From the NCBI GenBank assembly GCA_947488305.1, contig CANKZM010000002.1, positions 616,451-680,450 on the forward strand: 64,000 nt of DNA, read 5' to 3'. The translations under genes were made by a program, and so were the position numbers. Source of the DNA: an uncultured Roseobacter sp. (GTDB lineage Bacteria > Pseudomonadota > Alphaproteobacteria > Rhodobacterales > Rhodobacteraceae). Numbering within the stretch: position 1 is the stretch's first letter; each line of letters starts with the position of its first letter. The notes under the pieces were generated by a model, which saw only the letters and a program-made list of their open reading frames with translations, was not told the DNA's origin and did not search any database. Of the stretch, positions 1 through 8,515 are shown piece after piece.

Positions 1-521
1 TCACGATCACCCGCGAAGGGTTGGGTGACGGCACCTTTGCCGATCTGCGCTTTGACAGCACTGGTCAACAACGCCCGGACTTCATCTTGAACAATGCGCC
101 TTGGGCGCAGGCCACGATTTTGGTCGTCGGCGACAATTTCGGATGTGGCTCAAGCCGGGAACATGCCGTCTGGGGCATGCGCCAGCTAGGGATTGAGGCC
201 TGCATCGGGACAGGTTTTGCCGGGATATTCTACGACAATGCCCGCAAAAACGGTCTTGCGCTGCCGATTGTCTCCCCGGAGATGCGGGACGCGCTCTTGC
301 AGTTTGCCAGCAATGCCAACGGTGCCGAGATATCGATTGACCTTGATACTCGGAAGATAGGGGCAGGGGCAATGTCTGTACCTTTTGAGATGGACGATGC
401 CACTCGAACGTCGCTGATCCGAGGTCGTGATGATACGCTCGACTCGCTGGAACATGCGGACGCTATCCGCGAATTCGAGGCCGGATTGGATGACAGTATG
501 CGGGTAAGCGTCAGCAAATAA
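1..521 (+). CDS. leuD: 3-isopropylmalate dehydratase small subunit-like protein (5' partial)
   Basis: C-terminal part of a LeuD-type small (swivel) subunit of an aconitase-superfamily dehydratase, which pairs with a LeuC-type iron-sulfur subunit to isomerise 2-isopropylmalate or a related hydroxy acid. The frame is open to the window edge (TITREGLGDG...), so the true start lies upstream and the TTG at 21 is not the start. The family hallmark is clear: VVGDNFGCGSSREHAVW, where GSSRE binds substrate, followed by GIEACIGTGFAGIFYDNA. A LysR regulator follows 19 bp downstream on the same strand, which suggests a catabolic paralogue rather than the leucine-pathway copy, but that is inference. The missing LeuC partner is probably upstream. 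Confidence 0.9.
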   Translation, partial: TITREGLGDGTFADLRFDSTGQQRPDFILNNAPWAQATILVVGDNFGCGSSREHAVWGMRQLGIEACIGTGFAGIFYDNARKNGLALPIVSPEMRDALLQFASNANGAEISIDLDTRKIGAGAMSVPFEMDDATRTSLIRGRDDTLDSLEHADAIREFEAGLDDSMRVSVSK

Positions 522-540
522 TAGAAAAAAGGGTAAAGGC

Positions 541-1425
541 TTGGACATCAGACAACTGGAATGCTTCGTTGCGGTCGCGGAAGAACTTCACTTCCGACGC
601 GCAGGCGAACGTTTGGGCCTGAGCCAATCCGCGCTGTCTGAACGGATTTCCGCGTTGGAACACGATGTCGGCGCCCGGCTGTTTTTCAGAACGACCCGGC
701 AAGTCAGCCTGACCCAAGCCGGAGCGGAGTTTGTCCGGGATGCCAAAAGGATCCTTGCCGATATCGAAAGGTCGGTCTCCAATGTGCGCCACACCGCCGA
801 GTCCGATCTGCGCCATATCCGGGTCAGCGGTGTCGATGAGGCAATCTCGATGCTATTGCCTCAGGCTCTCCTTGCATTTCGCCAGATTGATCCGAAGGTC
901 CACGTGCAGGTACTGGAAATCTCCTCCTCTGAACAACATTCCCAGGAGTTGATCGGCCATCGAACCGATGTGGCCTTCGTCCGGACGCCTCAACAAGACG
1001 AATTCATCACTAGCGAGCTGCTTCATCGTCAGCCTGTTTTGGTGGTGCTTGCCGATGCCAACCCGCTTTCAGGTTCTGCGTCTCTTTCCGCGTCAGATAT
1101 CGCCGATCAACCGATCGTGGGCTATCCCAAGCACGCGCGACCAATCCTGCACGAGGCATTGTGGAGGGGGTTTCGGCAAATCGGCACCCAACCAAACATC
1201 GTGTGCGAGATCATCGATAAATCAACACTGTTGCAATTTGTGGCTCACGGGCTTGGGATAGCGCTGGTACCTGCATGGGTGAAGAACATCTCGCCTCCAG
1301 GTGTCACCTTCGTCCCGTTTGAGCCGTGCGAAAACCAAATTGAACTGTATGTCGCGTTTCGAAAGTCGGGGAACTCTGAGACAGTGAAGAGATTCGTAGA
1401 CACAGTAAGGACAATCTCCGTCTAA
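541..1425 (+). CDS. LysR-family transcriptional regulator
   Basis: A 294-residue DNA-binding regulator. The N-terminal winged HTH (about residues 1-60: MDIRQLECFVAVAEELHFRR, then LSQSALSERISALEHDVGARLFFR within it) is textbook LysR, followed by a periplasmic-binding-like effector domain from about residue 90. It starts at a TTG preceded by a GGGTAAAGG-like ribosome site, and the start of the protein aligns with the usual LysR N terminus. It lies directly behind the leuD-like gene on the same strand, so it may be co-transcribed with and control that dehydratase operon. The effector is unknown. Confidence 0.92.
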   Translation: MDIRQLECFVAVAEELHFRRAGERLGLSQSALSERISALEHDVGARLFFRTTRQVSLTQAGAEFVRDAKRILADIERSVSNVRHTAESDLRHIRVSGVDEAISMLLPQALLAFRQIDPKVHVQVLEISSSEQHSQELIGHRTDVAFVRTPQQDEFITSELLHRQPVLVVLADANPLSGSASLSASDIADQPIVGYPKHARPILHEALWRGFRQIGTQPNIVCEIIDKSTLLQFVAHGLGIALVPAWVKNISPPGVTFVPFEPCENQIELYVAFRKSGNSETVKRFVDTVRTISV

Positions 1426-1435
1426 CAGTCGTGCT

Positions 1436-1753
1436 TTATGATGTGCTTTGACGGTAACAGCGGCCCGGTTCGTTGATCATCAAATTCAGCAGCACACCGT
1501 ATTTCGGATCAGAGATCAGCTGGTCAAGCGCCGTGTGTGTCGTCTCTGACCAAAAGGCCATCGTTTCAAGGGCCTCCGCACGTAAGGAGGCGACTCAGCG
1601 AGAGAGTTGGGATTGGTTCCGCGACACGTCAGATATATCTGCGGGCCGATTGGTCATGCCGCGATGCGACCCCAAGACGATGCTTGCTGCTGCAACACAT
1701 CCTGCAAACCGCCCCGCCTTTCTGCCAACTGTTACGTCCGCTAAGTCACCCAT
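1436..1753 (-). pseudogene. Possible decayed small gene or chance open frame
   Basis: The interval 1426-1762 has no clear gene. On the minus strand one frame runs from an ATG at 1753 to TAA at 1436 (106 codons) with a single in-frame TGA at 1595-1597. The downstream half (from ATG at 1561, 41 residues, MAFWSETTHTALDQL...) has a GGAGG 11 bases before its ATG and protein-like composition. I do not recognise it. It may be a remnant of a larger gene, a genuine 41-residue protein, or chance. Confidence 0.22.
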
Positions 1754-1762
1754 TGAGCGCAT

Positions 1763-2734
1763 CTAAGCCGCGCCAGGGATTTTGACTCTACGGCCCCCTT
1801 CTTCGAAGTCCTTCATCGCCAGGCTCCAGATAGTGCCGGGCCATCGGACCTCCATCTGTTGCAATCTCGGGCGGTAAACAGCTGTGTACAGAGTGCCAAA
1901 ACCAGCATCGAATGCTGTGGAATAGAGTGGCGGACGCAAAAACGCATTAATGAACTTTTCTTCCGGATCGCGATGTAACGTGAGACGTTGCAGCAAAAAC
2001 CTTTCGCGCTCAACTGTCGCTGTGAACCGCGCGTGGCTGACCCATTCGACATTTTCCTGATGATTGGTGGCGACGGCGGCATGGGTTATGACGGTGGGTC
2101 GGTCAGGGGCCATCATGGCCGTAAGATAGTGGCGCTTGGCGTCCAGCGCAGTAACGTTGTAACTCATGTGTGTCGGAATGCGGGCAAGTGCTTCACCTGC
2201 TTCTTCAGCAGTCGCGCAGGTTTGCAAAACATATCGAAGGATCAACGGGACACCGAAACCTGATCCAACAACACGTCTGCCACCGAAAGTCAGCGAAATA
2301 GCAAGCCCCGCGTCGTTCATCCCATCAACCAGCCCCCAGAGGCCATCCGAAGTCCCCATGACGCGCCGTCCGTGCCAACCCGTATGTAACAGGAGGCTGT
2401 CGAAAGCGTTGGGGTTATAGTCGTAATTGCGCACCAGCACGGGTTCCTGCCCCGTCCAGATCGCCTGCGAGCATCCGGACAGATATGGTGGGGGACAATA
2501 AAAACTCAGAAAACGTGCCGCCTGATCGCCGCCGCCTGCAAGGTCACACAAGTCATCGTAAAGTGGCACGATTTCAGGCATATGTTCTTTGAGCGCGCGA
2601 CGGCTTTCAAGGTAGCTGGGGCGTGCTTCGTCGCCTTCCTTCAGCCACCACTTTTTATAGTCCGGCCAGTATTCTTGAAAAAGCCCGGCCCACTTGGGGC
2701 CAGGCTCCTCTTCGCTGAGCGCACGCCAGAGCAT
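1763..2734 (-). CDS. C45-type Ntn-hydrolase (acyltransferase/amide hydrolase)
   Basis: A 323-residue member of the N-terminal-nucleophile hydrolase family that includes acyl-CoA:6-APA acyltransferase and choloylglycine-type amidases. Such enzymes mature by self-cleavage in front of a catalytic Cys. Here the likely nucleophile is Cys88 in YLSGCSQA, followed by VRNYDYNP (Arg102, Asp105), matching the Cys...RN.D pattern of the family; later motifs GLVDGMNDAGLAIS and GFGVPLILRYVLQ also fit. There is no signal peptide, so it should be cytoplasmic. It is the last gene of a minus-strand operon, 9 bp after an ATP-grasp ligase. A role as hydrolase (or transacylase) acting on the ligase product, or on an imported amide, is inferred from context. 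Insect Tan, which hydrolyses N-beta-alanyl amines, belongs to the same family. Confidence 0.82.
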   Translation of the reverse strand: MLWRALSEEEPGPKWAGLFQEYWPDYKKWWLKEGDEARPSYLESRRALKEHMPEIVPLYDDLCDLAGGGDQAARFLSFYCPPPYLSGCSQAIWTGQEPVLVRNYDYNPNAFDSLLLHTGWHGRRVMGTSDGLWGLVDGMNDAGLAISLTFGGRRVVGSGFGVPLILRYVLQTCATAEEAGEALARIPTHMSYNVTALDAKRHYLTAMMAPDRPTVITHAAVATNHQENVEWVSHARFTATVERERFLLQRLTLHRDPEEKFINAFLRPPLYSTAFDAGFGTLYTAVYRPRLQQMEVRWPGTIWSLAMKDFEEGGRRVKIPGAA

Positions 2735-2743
2735 GAAGTCTCC

Positions 2744-4201
2744 TTACAGAATCTTGAACGCCGGGTCTGCCAGAACCGGCCCAGCATTTGCAACCGGCAA
2801 TGGTTTTCCGTCCACAGTTTGCTTAATGCCGTGAATCCACTTCTTGGCGCGTTCATTTAGTTGGAAGTTCTTTGTCATCGACCTTCCGCGTGTGACCAGA
2901 ATGCCGATATCGGCGCCTTCATACCGATAGTCACCCGGTTGTAGTATACGCAGGAAGAACGCTTCGTTTTCGCTTTCAACTGCACGGCGGTGATAGTCGA
3001 ACCGGTCGTAAACAACGCTGCCATCTGCAAGCATCTTATAGATGCCCGTTTCGGGTGATGATGTGCAGATATCCACCGTGTCTTCAGTATGTTTGATGAC
3101 CATCTGCGACCAGCTGTCGATCATATTTGGATCAGCCCAGCGGTCATTCAGTTCCGTGGTGTCGAGGTCGAATTTCTTTTTGGAAAACTCAAGCAGGTGG
3201 AACAGAAAGAGGGGTGCATCCGCATGTGCAAAGGCCGCGTGATTGGTCATTGACGATGCCCCGGTGATGCGTGGGTTGAGCTCACCCAGCCATAAATCGC
3301 CCGTCTTCTTATCAATCAGAAAATCCAGTTCGAAGTAACCACGATAGCCTTCCTTGCGCAGCTGTTCCCCGAATTTGAACGTCAGTTCGCGCGCGCGTTG
3401 GCGTACTTTGGGGGGGAAGGCTGTCGACAAGATTTCGTTGCCGCACCAGCCGCCGCGATAGGGTGTCAAATCCTTGAACCCGACCAGCTCGGTCATCAGC
3501 GGACCAACAATTGTCCCTTCCTTGGTGGCGCATGCCTCGATCGCCGATCCCCGGCAATCAATCCGCTTCATGATCTTGATCTCGCCCTCGCCAATGATCT
3601 CATGCTCATGGCGCCGGAAGTCAGCTTCGGACTTGATAAAGAATGTCGTGTGCCCACTGTCCCCAAATGCAGATTGCAATACCAGATCATGCCCGATCCC
3701 CGCCTTTTCGCAGGTCTTGCGCAAGTCTTCGTAGGATTTGACTTCGGCCAGCACATTGGGAACCGACGGCACACCCGCTTTGTTGCCGATCCGGACGGTT
3801 TCGATCTTGTTGTCCATGCTTGTCCGGAGTTTGGCTTTCGGAAACCAGACGTCCGCGCCCAATTCCTTGGACAGCCTTTCCGTTTCTTCGTCAAACATCA
3901 GAAACACGAACTTCGGCTTGCCGCCTCGACGTTTGATGAAGTCGATGACTTCCTTATGTTGGAGCAGGTAGTTGTTGATGTCCTCAATGGACTGGAACTC
4001 AGCATGCGGCTGCTCCGACGGGCAGAACACATTCGGATGCTTGCCGCCGTAGCAATCAATGTAACAAATATATTTGAAGTTCTTTACCCATTCGTCGAGA
4101 CCCAGAAGATTAAAATTGGTCGCCGAAATAAAGTAGATCGGGTCCTCGTTGCGATGAAAAAAGCGGCGAATTTCCGAGATATTTTTAAGCACTGTTGGCA
4201 T
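2744..4201 (-). CDS. ATP-grasp ligase of unknown substrate
   Basis: A 485-residue ATP-grasp enzyme, a family that activates a carboxylate as acyl-phosphate and joins it to an amine or thiol. A unique N-terminal domain (residues 1-120) precedes the ATP-grasp fold. Visible elements include the lysine strand IKIMKRIDCRGSAIEA, the Glu-rich substrate strand GYFELDFLID and the metal-binding Glu307/Asn309 in LWLGELNPRITGASS. About 110 extra residues follow the core. It is sometimes labelled biotin carboxylase by similarity, but there is no biotin-carrier or carboxyltransferase partner here. It sits 16 bp after a PLP decarboxylase and 9 bp before a C45 hydrolase. The sensible guess is that it joins an amino acid or other acid to the decarboxylase product amine; the substrate is not deducible from sequence. 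Confidence 0.8.
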   Translation of the reverse strand: MPTVLKNISEIRRFFHRNEDPIYFISATNFNLLGLDEWVKNFKYICYIDCYGGKHPNVFCPSEQPHAEFQSIEDINNYLLQHKEVIDFIKRRGGKPKFVFLMFDEETERLSKELGADVWFPKAKLRTSMDNKIETVRIGNKAGVPSVPNVLAEVKSYEDLRKTCEKAGIGHDLVLQSAFGDSGHTTFFIKSEADFRRHEHEIIGEGEIKIMKRIDCRGSAIEACATKEGTIVGPLMTELVGFKDLTPYRGGWCGNEILSTAFPPKVRQRARELTFKFGEQLRKEGYRGYFELDFLIDKKTGDLWLGELNPRITGASSMTNHAAFAHADAPLFLFHLLEFSKKKFDLDTTELNDRWADPNMIDSWSQMVIKHTEDTVDICTSSPETGIYKMLADGSVVYDRFDYHRRAVESENEAFFLRILQPGDYRYEGADIGILVTRGRSMTKNFQLNERAKKWIHGIKQTVDGKPLPVANAGPVLADPAFKIL

Positions 4202-4217
4202 AGTGTTTTCCTTTTTC

Positions 4218-6959
4218 TTATTCGGCGGCGGTTTTTAGGTTTTTGGCATTTTGCAGATCTGCCAATGCGTCGGGTGTGAACACGCGCAAACCAAGATCGG
4301 CCCGGTAACCATGGATTTCGTTTACATCCAACGCGAGCATGAAAGCCAAAATCTCCTGGCTGATGACCTGCCCGGGGACCAGAATGGGAAAGCCCGGCGG
4401 ATAGGGTATGATAAAGCTGGCTGACACCACTTCTTCACCCGCATCCAGCGCGTCCTTCAGCGATCCGGTCAATTCCATATAGTCGCAATTGGCTTCGATA
4501 TAGCTGAGGTAGTAAGCGGTGCGGATATCTCCCTCGGGGGTGACCTTGTCCGGTCGGAACGCGTCATGAAAGCGACTGAAATCCGGTAATGGCGGATAAT
4601 TCTCGGTGAGGTTTTTGACGCGGCGATCAAAGGAAAGACGTTCCATTTTTGATGCGTCATCCAAGAGCTCGTCCAGTTCGTTGGCGATCTCAACCAGCAC
4701 TTCAATCAAATACGCGACTGATGACCGCGTGGTCCCGATGTTGGTCATGAACAGAACCGTGTTGCGCGACGTCTTGTTGATTTGGATGCCGTATTTATCC
4801 ATCAGGACATCGTTCTTGAAGGTATCGCCATCCCAGCCTGTGCCGCCGACGGCAAGGGTCACGCGGGTGGCATCCAGTACGAAATCGTCTTGTTCCCAGC
4901 AATCCCACATGTCAGTCCAGCCCTGATCATTGTCAAAATAGCTGGTGACGCCGCTTTGACGGTAGCACTCTGGGATCATGTCGCCGGCGGTCAGCACTGT
5001 GAAGTACTTCTGTAACTGCGGATGGCTGCTGACGGCCTTTCGCATCGCCATCGCGGCTTCAATCTGGCGCTGTACAAACTCAAAGCCTTCAAGTTCGACT
5101 TGTCTGCGTCCTACGTCGAGAGACGCAATGATCTGGTAATTCGGCGACGTTGACGTATGAGTCATATAGGCTTCGTGGAAGGATTGTTCGACCTCACCTT
5201 TGAAGTCCTGATCATTCACATGGATCATCGATCCTTGCCGCAAAGAAGTCAGCGTCTTATGGGTCGACTGTGTCGCATAGACCCTGATCCGCGCTTCCGG
5301 CGGCGCAATAAGCCGGGTCTCCATCCAGTCCTCGTCTGAGGCATCTTTCAGTTCTTTTTGCTGCGCCTCATAAGCTTCACGGTGCGCATCTGTGCGCAAC
5401 CTCTTGCGCAGGTTATTTGCCGTTCGCATGCCAGTGCGTTGGCGGTATGTCGGGCTGAATCGGGCAAAGGCAAACCACGCCTCATCCCACAAAAACACGA
5501 GGTCGGGTTTGATCGTGAGGCATTCTTCCATGACGCGCTCGACGTTATAGACGAGCCCGTCAAAGGTGCAGTTGGTCAACAGCAGCATCCGCACGCGGTC
5601 CAGCTTACCCGCGGCTTTCAGGGCGAGGAGCTGATGCTTGATCTCTTTCAGCGGGACGGCCCCGTACATGGAGTATTCGTTCAACGGGTAGCTATCCAGA
5701 TAGACAACTTCGGCGCCCGCGAGGACCATCCCGTAGTGATGAGATTTGTGGCAATCGCGGTCCACCAGAACAATGTCACCAGGACGAACGACGGCTTGAA
5801 CAACAATTTTGTTGCAGGTTGATGTACCATTGGTGGCAAAAAAGGTCTGTTTGGAACCAAACGCACGGCTCGCCAGTTCCTGCGCTTCTTTGATCGGGCC
5901 ATGCGGCTCCAGCAGACTGTCGAGGCCACCCGAGGTCGCGGATGTTTCGGCCAGAAAGATATTGGGCCCATAGAACGCGCCCATGTCCTGTATCCAGTGT
6001 GAGCGGCTGATCGATTTTCCGCGGCTGATCGGCATTGCGTGGAAAACGCCGGTTGGTTGTTTGGAGTAGTTGACCAGCGCTGTGAAAAATGGCGTTTTAT
6101 TTCGAGCCGCAACACCGCGCAGAATGTTCAGGTGCAGTTCCATAAAGTCTTCTTGATTGTAAAACACCCGGCGGCAGATACCCAGATCAAGGCCAGCGAT
6201 GTCCTCGACGGATCGCTCTGTGACCAGATAGGCGTCAAGTTCTGGTCGCACGCGGGCGATAAGGCGACACAACTCAGGACCGTAGTCCTCGGGCATCATC
6301 GCATCCATTTCATCGGAGTCGCTGGCGTGGCTGACGTATTTATTTAGGATTTCATTCTCGTTCTTGGATTTGAGAACAAGGCCCGGACGGACAACAATCG
6401 CCTGAATATTGTGGTTGAACAGAACGGCAATGAGTGCGTCTTCGAGGCTGGGCACCACAACAGCTTCGTAATGAAAGGGGTCTTCGGGACGGCGCATGCG
6501 CGAGACATTGCTTTTGAGCCAACGCTCCTGATGGTCGTTCACGTTGTCGACGATCAGTACCTCAAAGTAGGGTCGTGTCATCGCACGCGCTTCAGGTGAC
6601 AGCATCGCCTCGTCGTTGTGCTCGTCATCGTCGTTGCTATCGCGGTCCAAAGGTATGTTGCGGCGGCGATACGCACCCGTCGTCAACGCTCTTTTGACGC
6701 GGTTTACTGAAAACGAAAGGTCTTCGAAGTTTCCGTGCTCAAACTGACGTCGCATATGGTCGAAGGCCTGCATGCCCGGGAACGCCCAATAGGGTTCGAT
6801 CAGGGCAAGCGATTCAAACAATTCGGCAACGCGATTTTTGAGTGCGCCCAGCTTTCTGGCACTATTTTCCCGGCACAAGGATGTAGTGGCTTCGCGAAGA
6901 GCGCTCCATCTGTCTGCGCGAAGCTGAGTGGCAGAATAGTAGTCGCTAACGGAATCCAT
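4218..6959 (-). CDS. Large Orn/Lys/Arg-type PLP decarboxylase
   Basis: A 913-residue fold-type I PLP enzyme of the bacterial ornithine/lysine/arginine decarboxylase class, longer than the usual 710-760 residues. Residues 130-210 look like the N-terminal receiver-like wing domain (FEVLIVDNVND). The PLP domain contains FATNGTSTCNKIV, VDRDCHKSHHYG (cofactor stacking His), FLWDEAWFAF (pyridine-nitrogen Asp) and the Schiff-base Lys568 in QSTHKTLTSLRQG. The C-terminal domain contains IPYPPGFPILVPGQ, conserved in these decarboxylases. It should release CO2 from a basic or related amino acid to give an amine in the cytoplasm. Compared with acid-stress decarboxylases, its neighbours (ligase, hydrolases, TRAP uptake rather than an antiporter) suggest metabolism and not pH homeostasis. 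The exact substrate is unknown. Confidence 0.88.
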   Translation of the reverse strand: MDSVSDYYSATQLRADRWSALREATTSLCRENSARKLGALKNRVAELFESLALIEPYWAFPGMQAFDHMRRQFEHGNFEDLSFSVNRVKRALTTGAYRRRNIPLDRDSNDDDEHNDEAMLSPEARAMTRPYFEVLIVDNVNDHQERWLKSNVSRMRRPEDPFHYEAVVVPSLEDALIAVLFNHNIQAIVVRPGLVLKSKNENEILNKYVSHASDSDEMDAMMPEDYGPELCRLIARVRPELDAYLVTERSVEDIAGLDLGICRRVFYNQEDFMELHLNILRGVAARNKTPFFTALVNYSKQPTGVFHAMPISRGKSISRSHWIQDMGAFYGPNIFLAETSATSGGLDSLLEPHGPIKEAQELASRAFGSKQTFFATNGTSTCNKIVVQAVVRPGDIVLVDRDCHKSHHYGMVLAGAEVVYLDSYPLNEYSMYGAVPLKEIKHQLLALKAAGKLDRVRMLLLTNCTFDGLVYNVERVMEECLTIKPDLVFLWDEAWFAFARFSPTYRQRTGMRTANNLRKRLRTDAHREAYEAQQKELKDASDEDWMETRLIAPPEARIRVYATQSTHKTLTSLRQGSMIHVNDQDFKGEVEQSFHEAYMTHTSTSPNYQIIASLDVGRRQVELEGFEFVQRQIEAAMAMRKAVSSHPQLQKYFTVLTAGDMIPECYRQSGVTSYFDNDQGWTDMWDCWEQDDFVLDATRVTLAVGGTGWDGDTFKNDVLMDKYGIQINKTSRNTVLFMTNIGTTRSSVAYLIEVLVEIANELDELLDDASKMERLSFDRRVKNLTENYPPLPDFSRFHDAFRPDKVTPEGDIRTAYYLSYIEANCDYMELTGSLKDALDAGEEVVSASFIIPYPPGFPILVPGQVISQEILAFMLALDVNEIHGYRADLGLRVFTPDALADLQNAKNLKTAAE

Positions 6960-7028
6960 CTGTCGTTCTCCCTTATTCGGCGAGGACGCAATGGACAGGT
7001 AGCGTAAACGACTACATGTTCCGAGGCG

Positions 7029-8003
7029 TCAACTGCCTGATGTCTTGCCCATAGCGGGCGAAATCCCAAACCCCATTCTGGGTCCGCGATCATAGGCTTC
7101 AGCTTCGGCATCTGCTGGTACGTCAACATGTAAACCAGCGCGTGAGCCTTGCTGCGGCACCTCAAGCGGCCCGAGTGTTTTCAGATAGTCGTCCACGCCA
7201 CTTTCGCGGTCATACACAGAGAAGTCTGTGGATCTGTCTCGAAAGCTCTTGAGGACCTGACCCAAACCCTTCATCCCGGTTTCCCGCTGGCGGCGGACCA
7301 TGGAAAGATCAATTTCGATAGGGAACATGTCTTCCTGGCCGGCCGACTGGTGTAGCACCAGTGATGTCGGGTCCACGACCAGAGATTTCCCAACGCCCCC
7401 CGCGCCAAGCCCGTTGACGTCAATCACGTAGCATTGGAACTGTGCGGCTGTGGCTCTGGCAATCGCCAGTTCAGCATCCCGGTCGGTTGTTCCGGTCAGA
7501 ACCGGATGCAACAGCACCTCGACCCCTTGCGATGTCAACTGACGCGTCGTTTCAGGGAACCACATGTCATAGCAGATCGACAGGCCAAAGCGGCCCACAT
7601 CCGGCACGTCAAAGACGCAAAAGTCTTTACCGGGTGCGATTCCGGACTCGTAGGGTAGGAAAGGGAACATCTTGGCATAGCGACGGATCACTTCGCCGTC
7701 GGGATTGATCACCAGAGAGGTGTTGTAAACTCTGCCGTCTTCCGGGTTGGTCAGAAACATTGATCCTGGAATGAGCCAGATCTTGTGGCGGCGAGCAGCC
7801 TCGCAGAAGCGGTCAATGGTCTCGTTTTCGGGCGGCAATTTGAATCTTTCCAGCGGACCAAAAGGGGCCAGTTCGCTGAACAGAACCATTTGCGTCCAAG
7901 GGAAACGCATCATGAGTACATCCAGCCGATGCATCATTTCGTCAACGTTTGGTTGAAGTGCGTTGACGTACATCTGTACGCCAGCAATCGCGAAGGGGGT
8001 CAT
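7029..8003 (-). CDS. Nitrilase-superfamily carbon-nitrogen hydrolase
   Basis: A 324-residue amidase/carbamoylase-type member of the nitrilase superfamily. The Glu-Lys-Cys triad is visible: Glu44 in VLFSELAPFG, Lys111 in RRYAKMFPFLPYE and Cys144 in GLSICYDMWFPE. Length is slightly above that of N-carbamoylputrescine or omega-amidases because of a C-terminal tail after residue 280. It lies 69 bp upstream of the decarboxylase on the same strand and 68 bp downstream of a universal stress gene, so it probably belongs to the same transcript. It likely hydrolyses an amide, carbamoyl or nitrile nitrogen from a substrate brought in by the TRAP transporter or made by the ligase. A polyamine-related amide is a context-based guess. 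Confidence 0.87.
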   Translation of the reverse strand: MTPFAIAGVQMYVNALQPNVDEMMHRLDVLMMRFPWTQMVLFSELAPFGPLERFKLPPENETIDRFCEAARRHKIWLIPGSMFLTNPEDGRVYNTSLVINPDGEVIRRYAKMFPFLPYESGIAPGKDFCVFDVPDVGRFGLSICYDMWFPETTRQLTSQGVEVLLHPVLTGTTDRDAELAIARATAAQFQCYVIDVNGLGAGGVGKSLVVDPTSLVLHQSAGQEDMFPIEIDLSMVRRQRETGMKGLGQVLKSFRDRSTDFSVYDRESGVDDYLKTLGPLEVPQQGSRAGLHVDVPADAEAEAYDRGPRMGFGISPAMGKTSGS

Positions 8004-8071
8004 ATTCTTAATTCTCCGTGAAAGCGGAAGCGTCCCGGCTGGGTCGTCAAAATCTCCGCGTCACGCACCTC

Positions 8072-8503
8072 TTACGCCCTTACGACCAGAACCGAAACAG
8101 GTGATCTGCGCACAACCCGGTCGGCATTTGACCCGACAAGAAAATCACGCGCACGGTCCGGTTTGTGAGACGCCATAACAACTAAGTCGCACTCAATCTC
8201 ATCTAAGGTCGCAAGTACCTTTTCGTGGATATTGCCAAAGGCAAGATGCAGCTTCACATCAATATCTTTGGGAACTTCCTTAGCGACCAAGTCGGCGAGC
8301 GCCTCGTTGGCCGCCGCGATGGCTTTGGTTTCAAAGTCCTTCGGAAAGAAGGATTCAACCATCGGCGTGCCCAGATCGGGCACGACAGATACAATATGCA
8401 ACACCCCTTTGGACGCACGCACCAACTCAACCGCTTGTGGCAAGGCTTTTTTCCACGAAGCTTCGTGATTGAGATCGATTGTCAGCAGGACACAGTTAAA
8501 CAT
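8072..8503 (-). CDS. Universal stress protein (UspA family), TRAP-associated
   Basis: A 143-residue Usp domain. It has the N-terminal strand CVLLTIDLNHEASW and the nucleotide-loop region VMASHKPDRARDFLVGSNAD ending in VRRSPVSVLVVR. The first glycine of the usual G-2x-G-9x-G(S/T) ATP motif is altered (ASHKP in place of GSHG), so ATP binding is uncertain. It starts 12 bp after the stop of the TRAP permease, hence it is probably translated from the same mRNA. Usp proteins encoded with TRAP transporters are known (TeaD modulates the ectoine transporter TeaABC in Halomonas), and a similar uptake-tuning role is plausible here. Confidence 0.88.
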   Translation of the reverse strand: MFNCVLLTIDLNHEASWKKALPQAVELVRASKGVLHIVSVVPDLGTPMVESFFPKDFETKAIAAANEALADLVAKEVPKDIDVKLHLAFGNIHEKVLATLDEIECDLVVMASHKPDRARDFLVGSNADRVVRRSPVSVLVVRA

Positions 8504-8515
8504 GCGTTATCCTTT

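Noticed and set aside
1473..1785. Overlapping plus-strand frames after the first LysR gene
   Set aside because: No start signals or motifs; the minus strand shows the more protein-like reading.
3398..4279. 293-codon open frame on the plus strand
   Set aside because: It is antisense to the ATP-grasp gene, which has clear motifs; the frame has no motifs or ribosome site.
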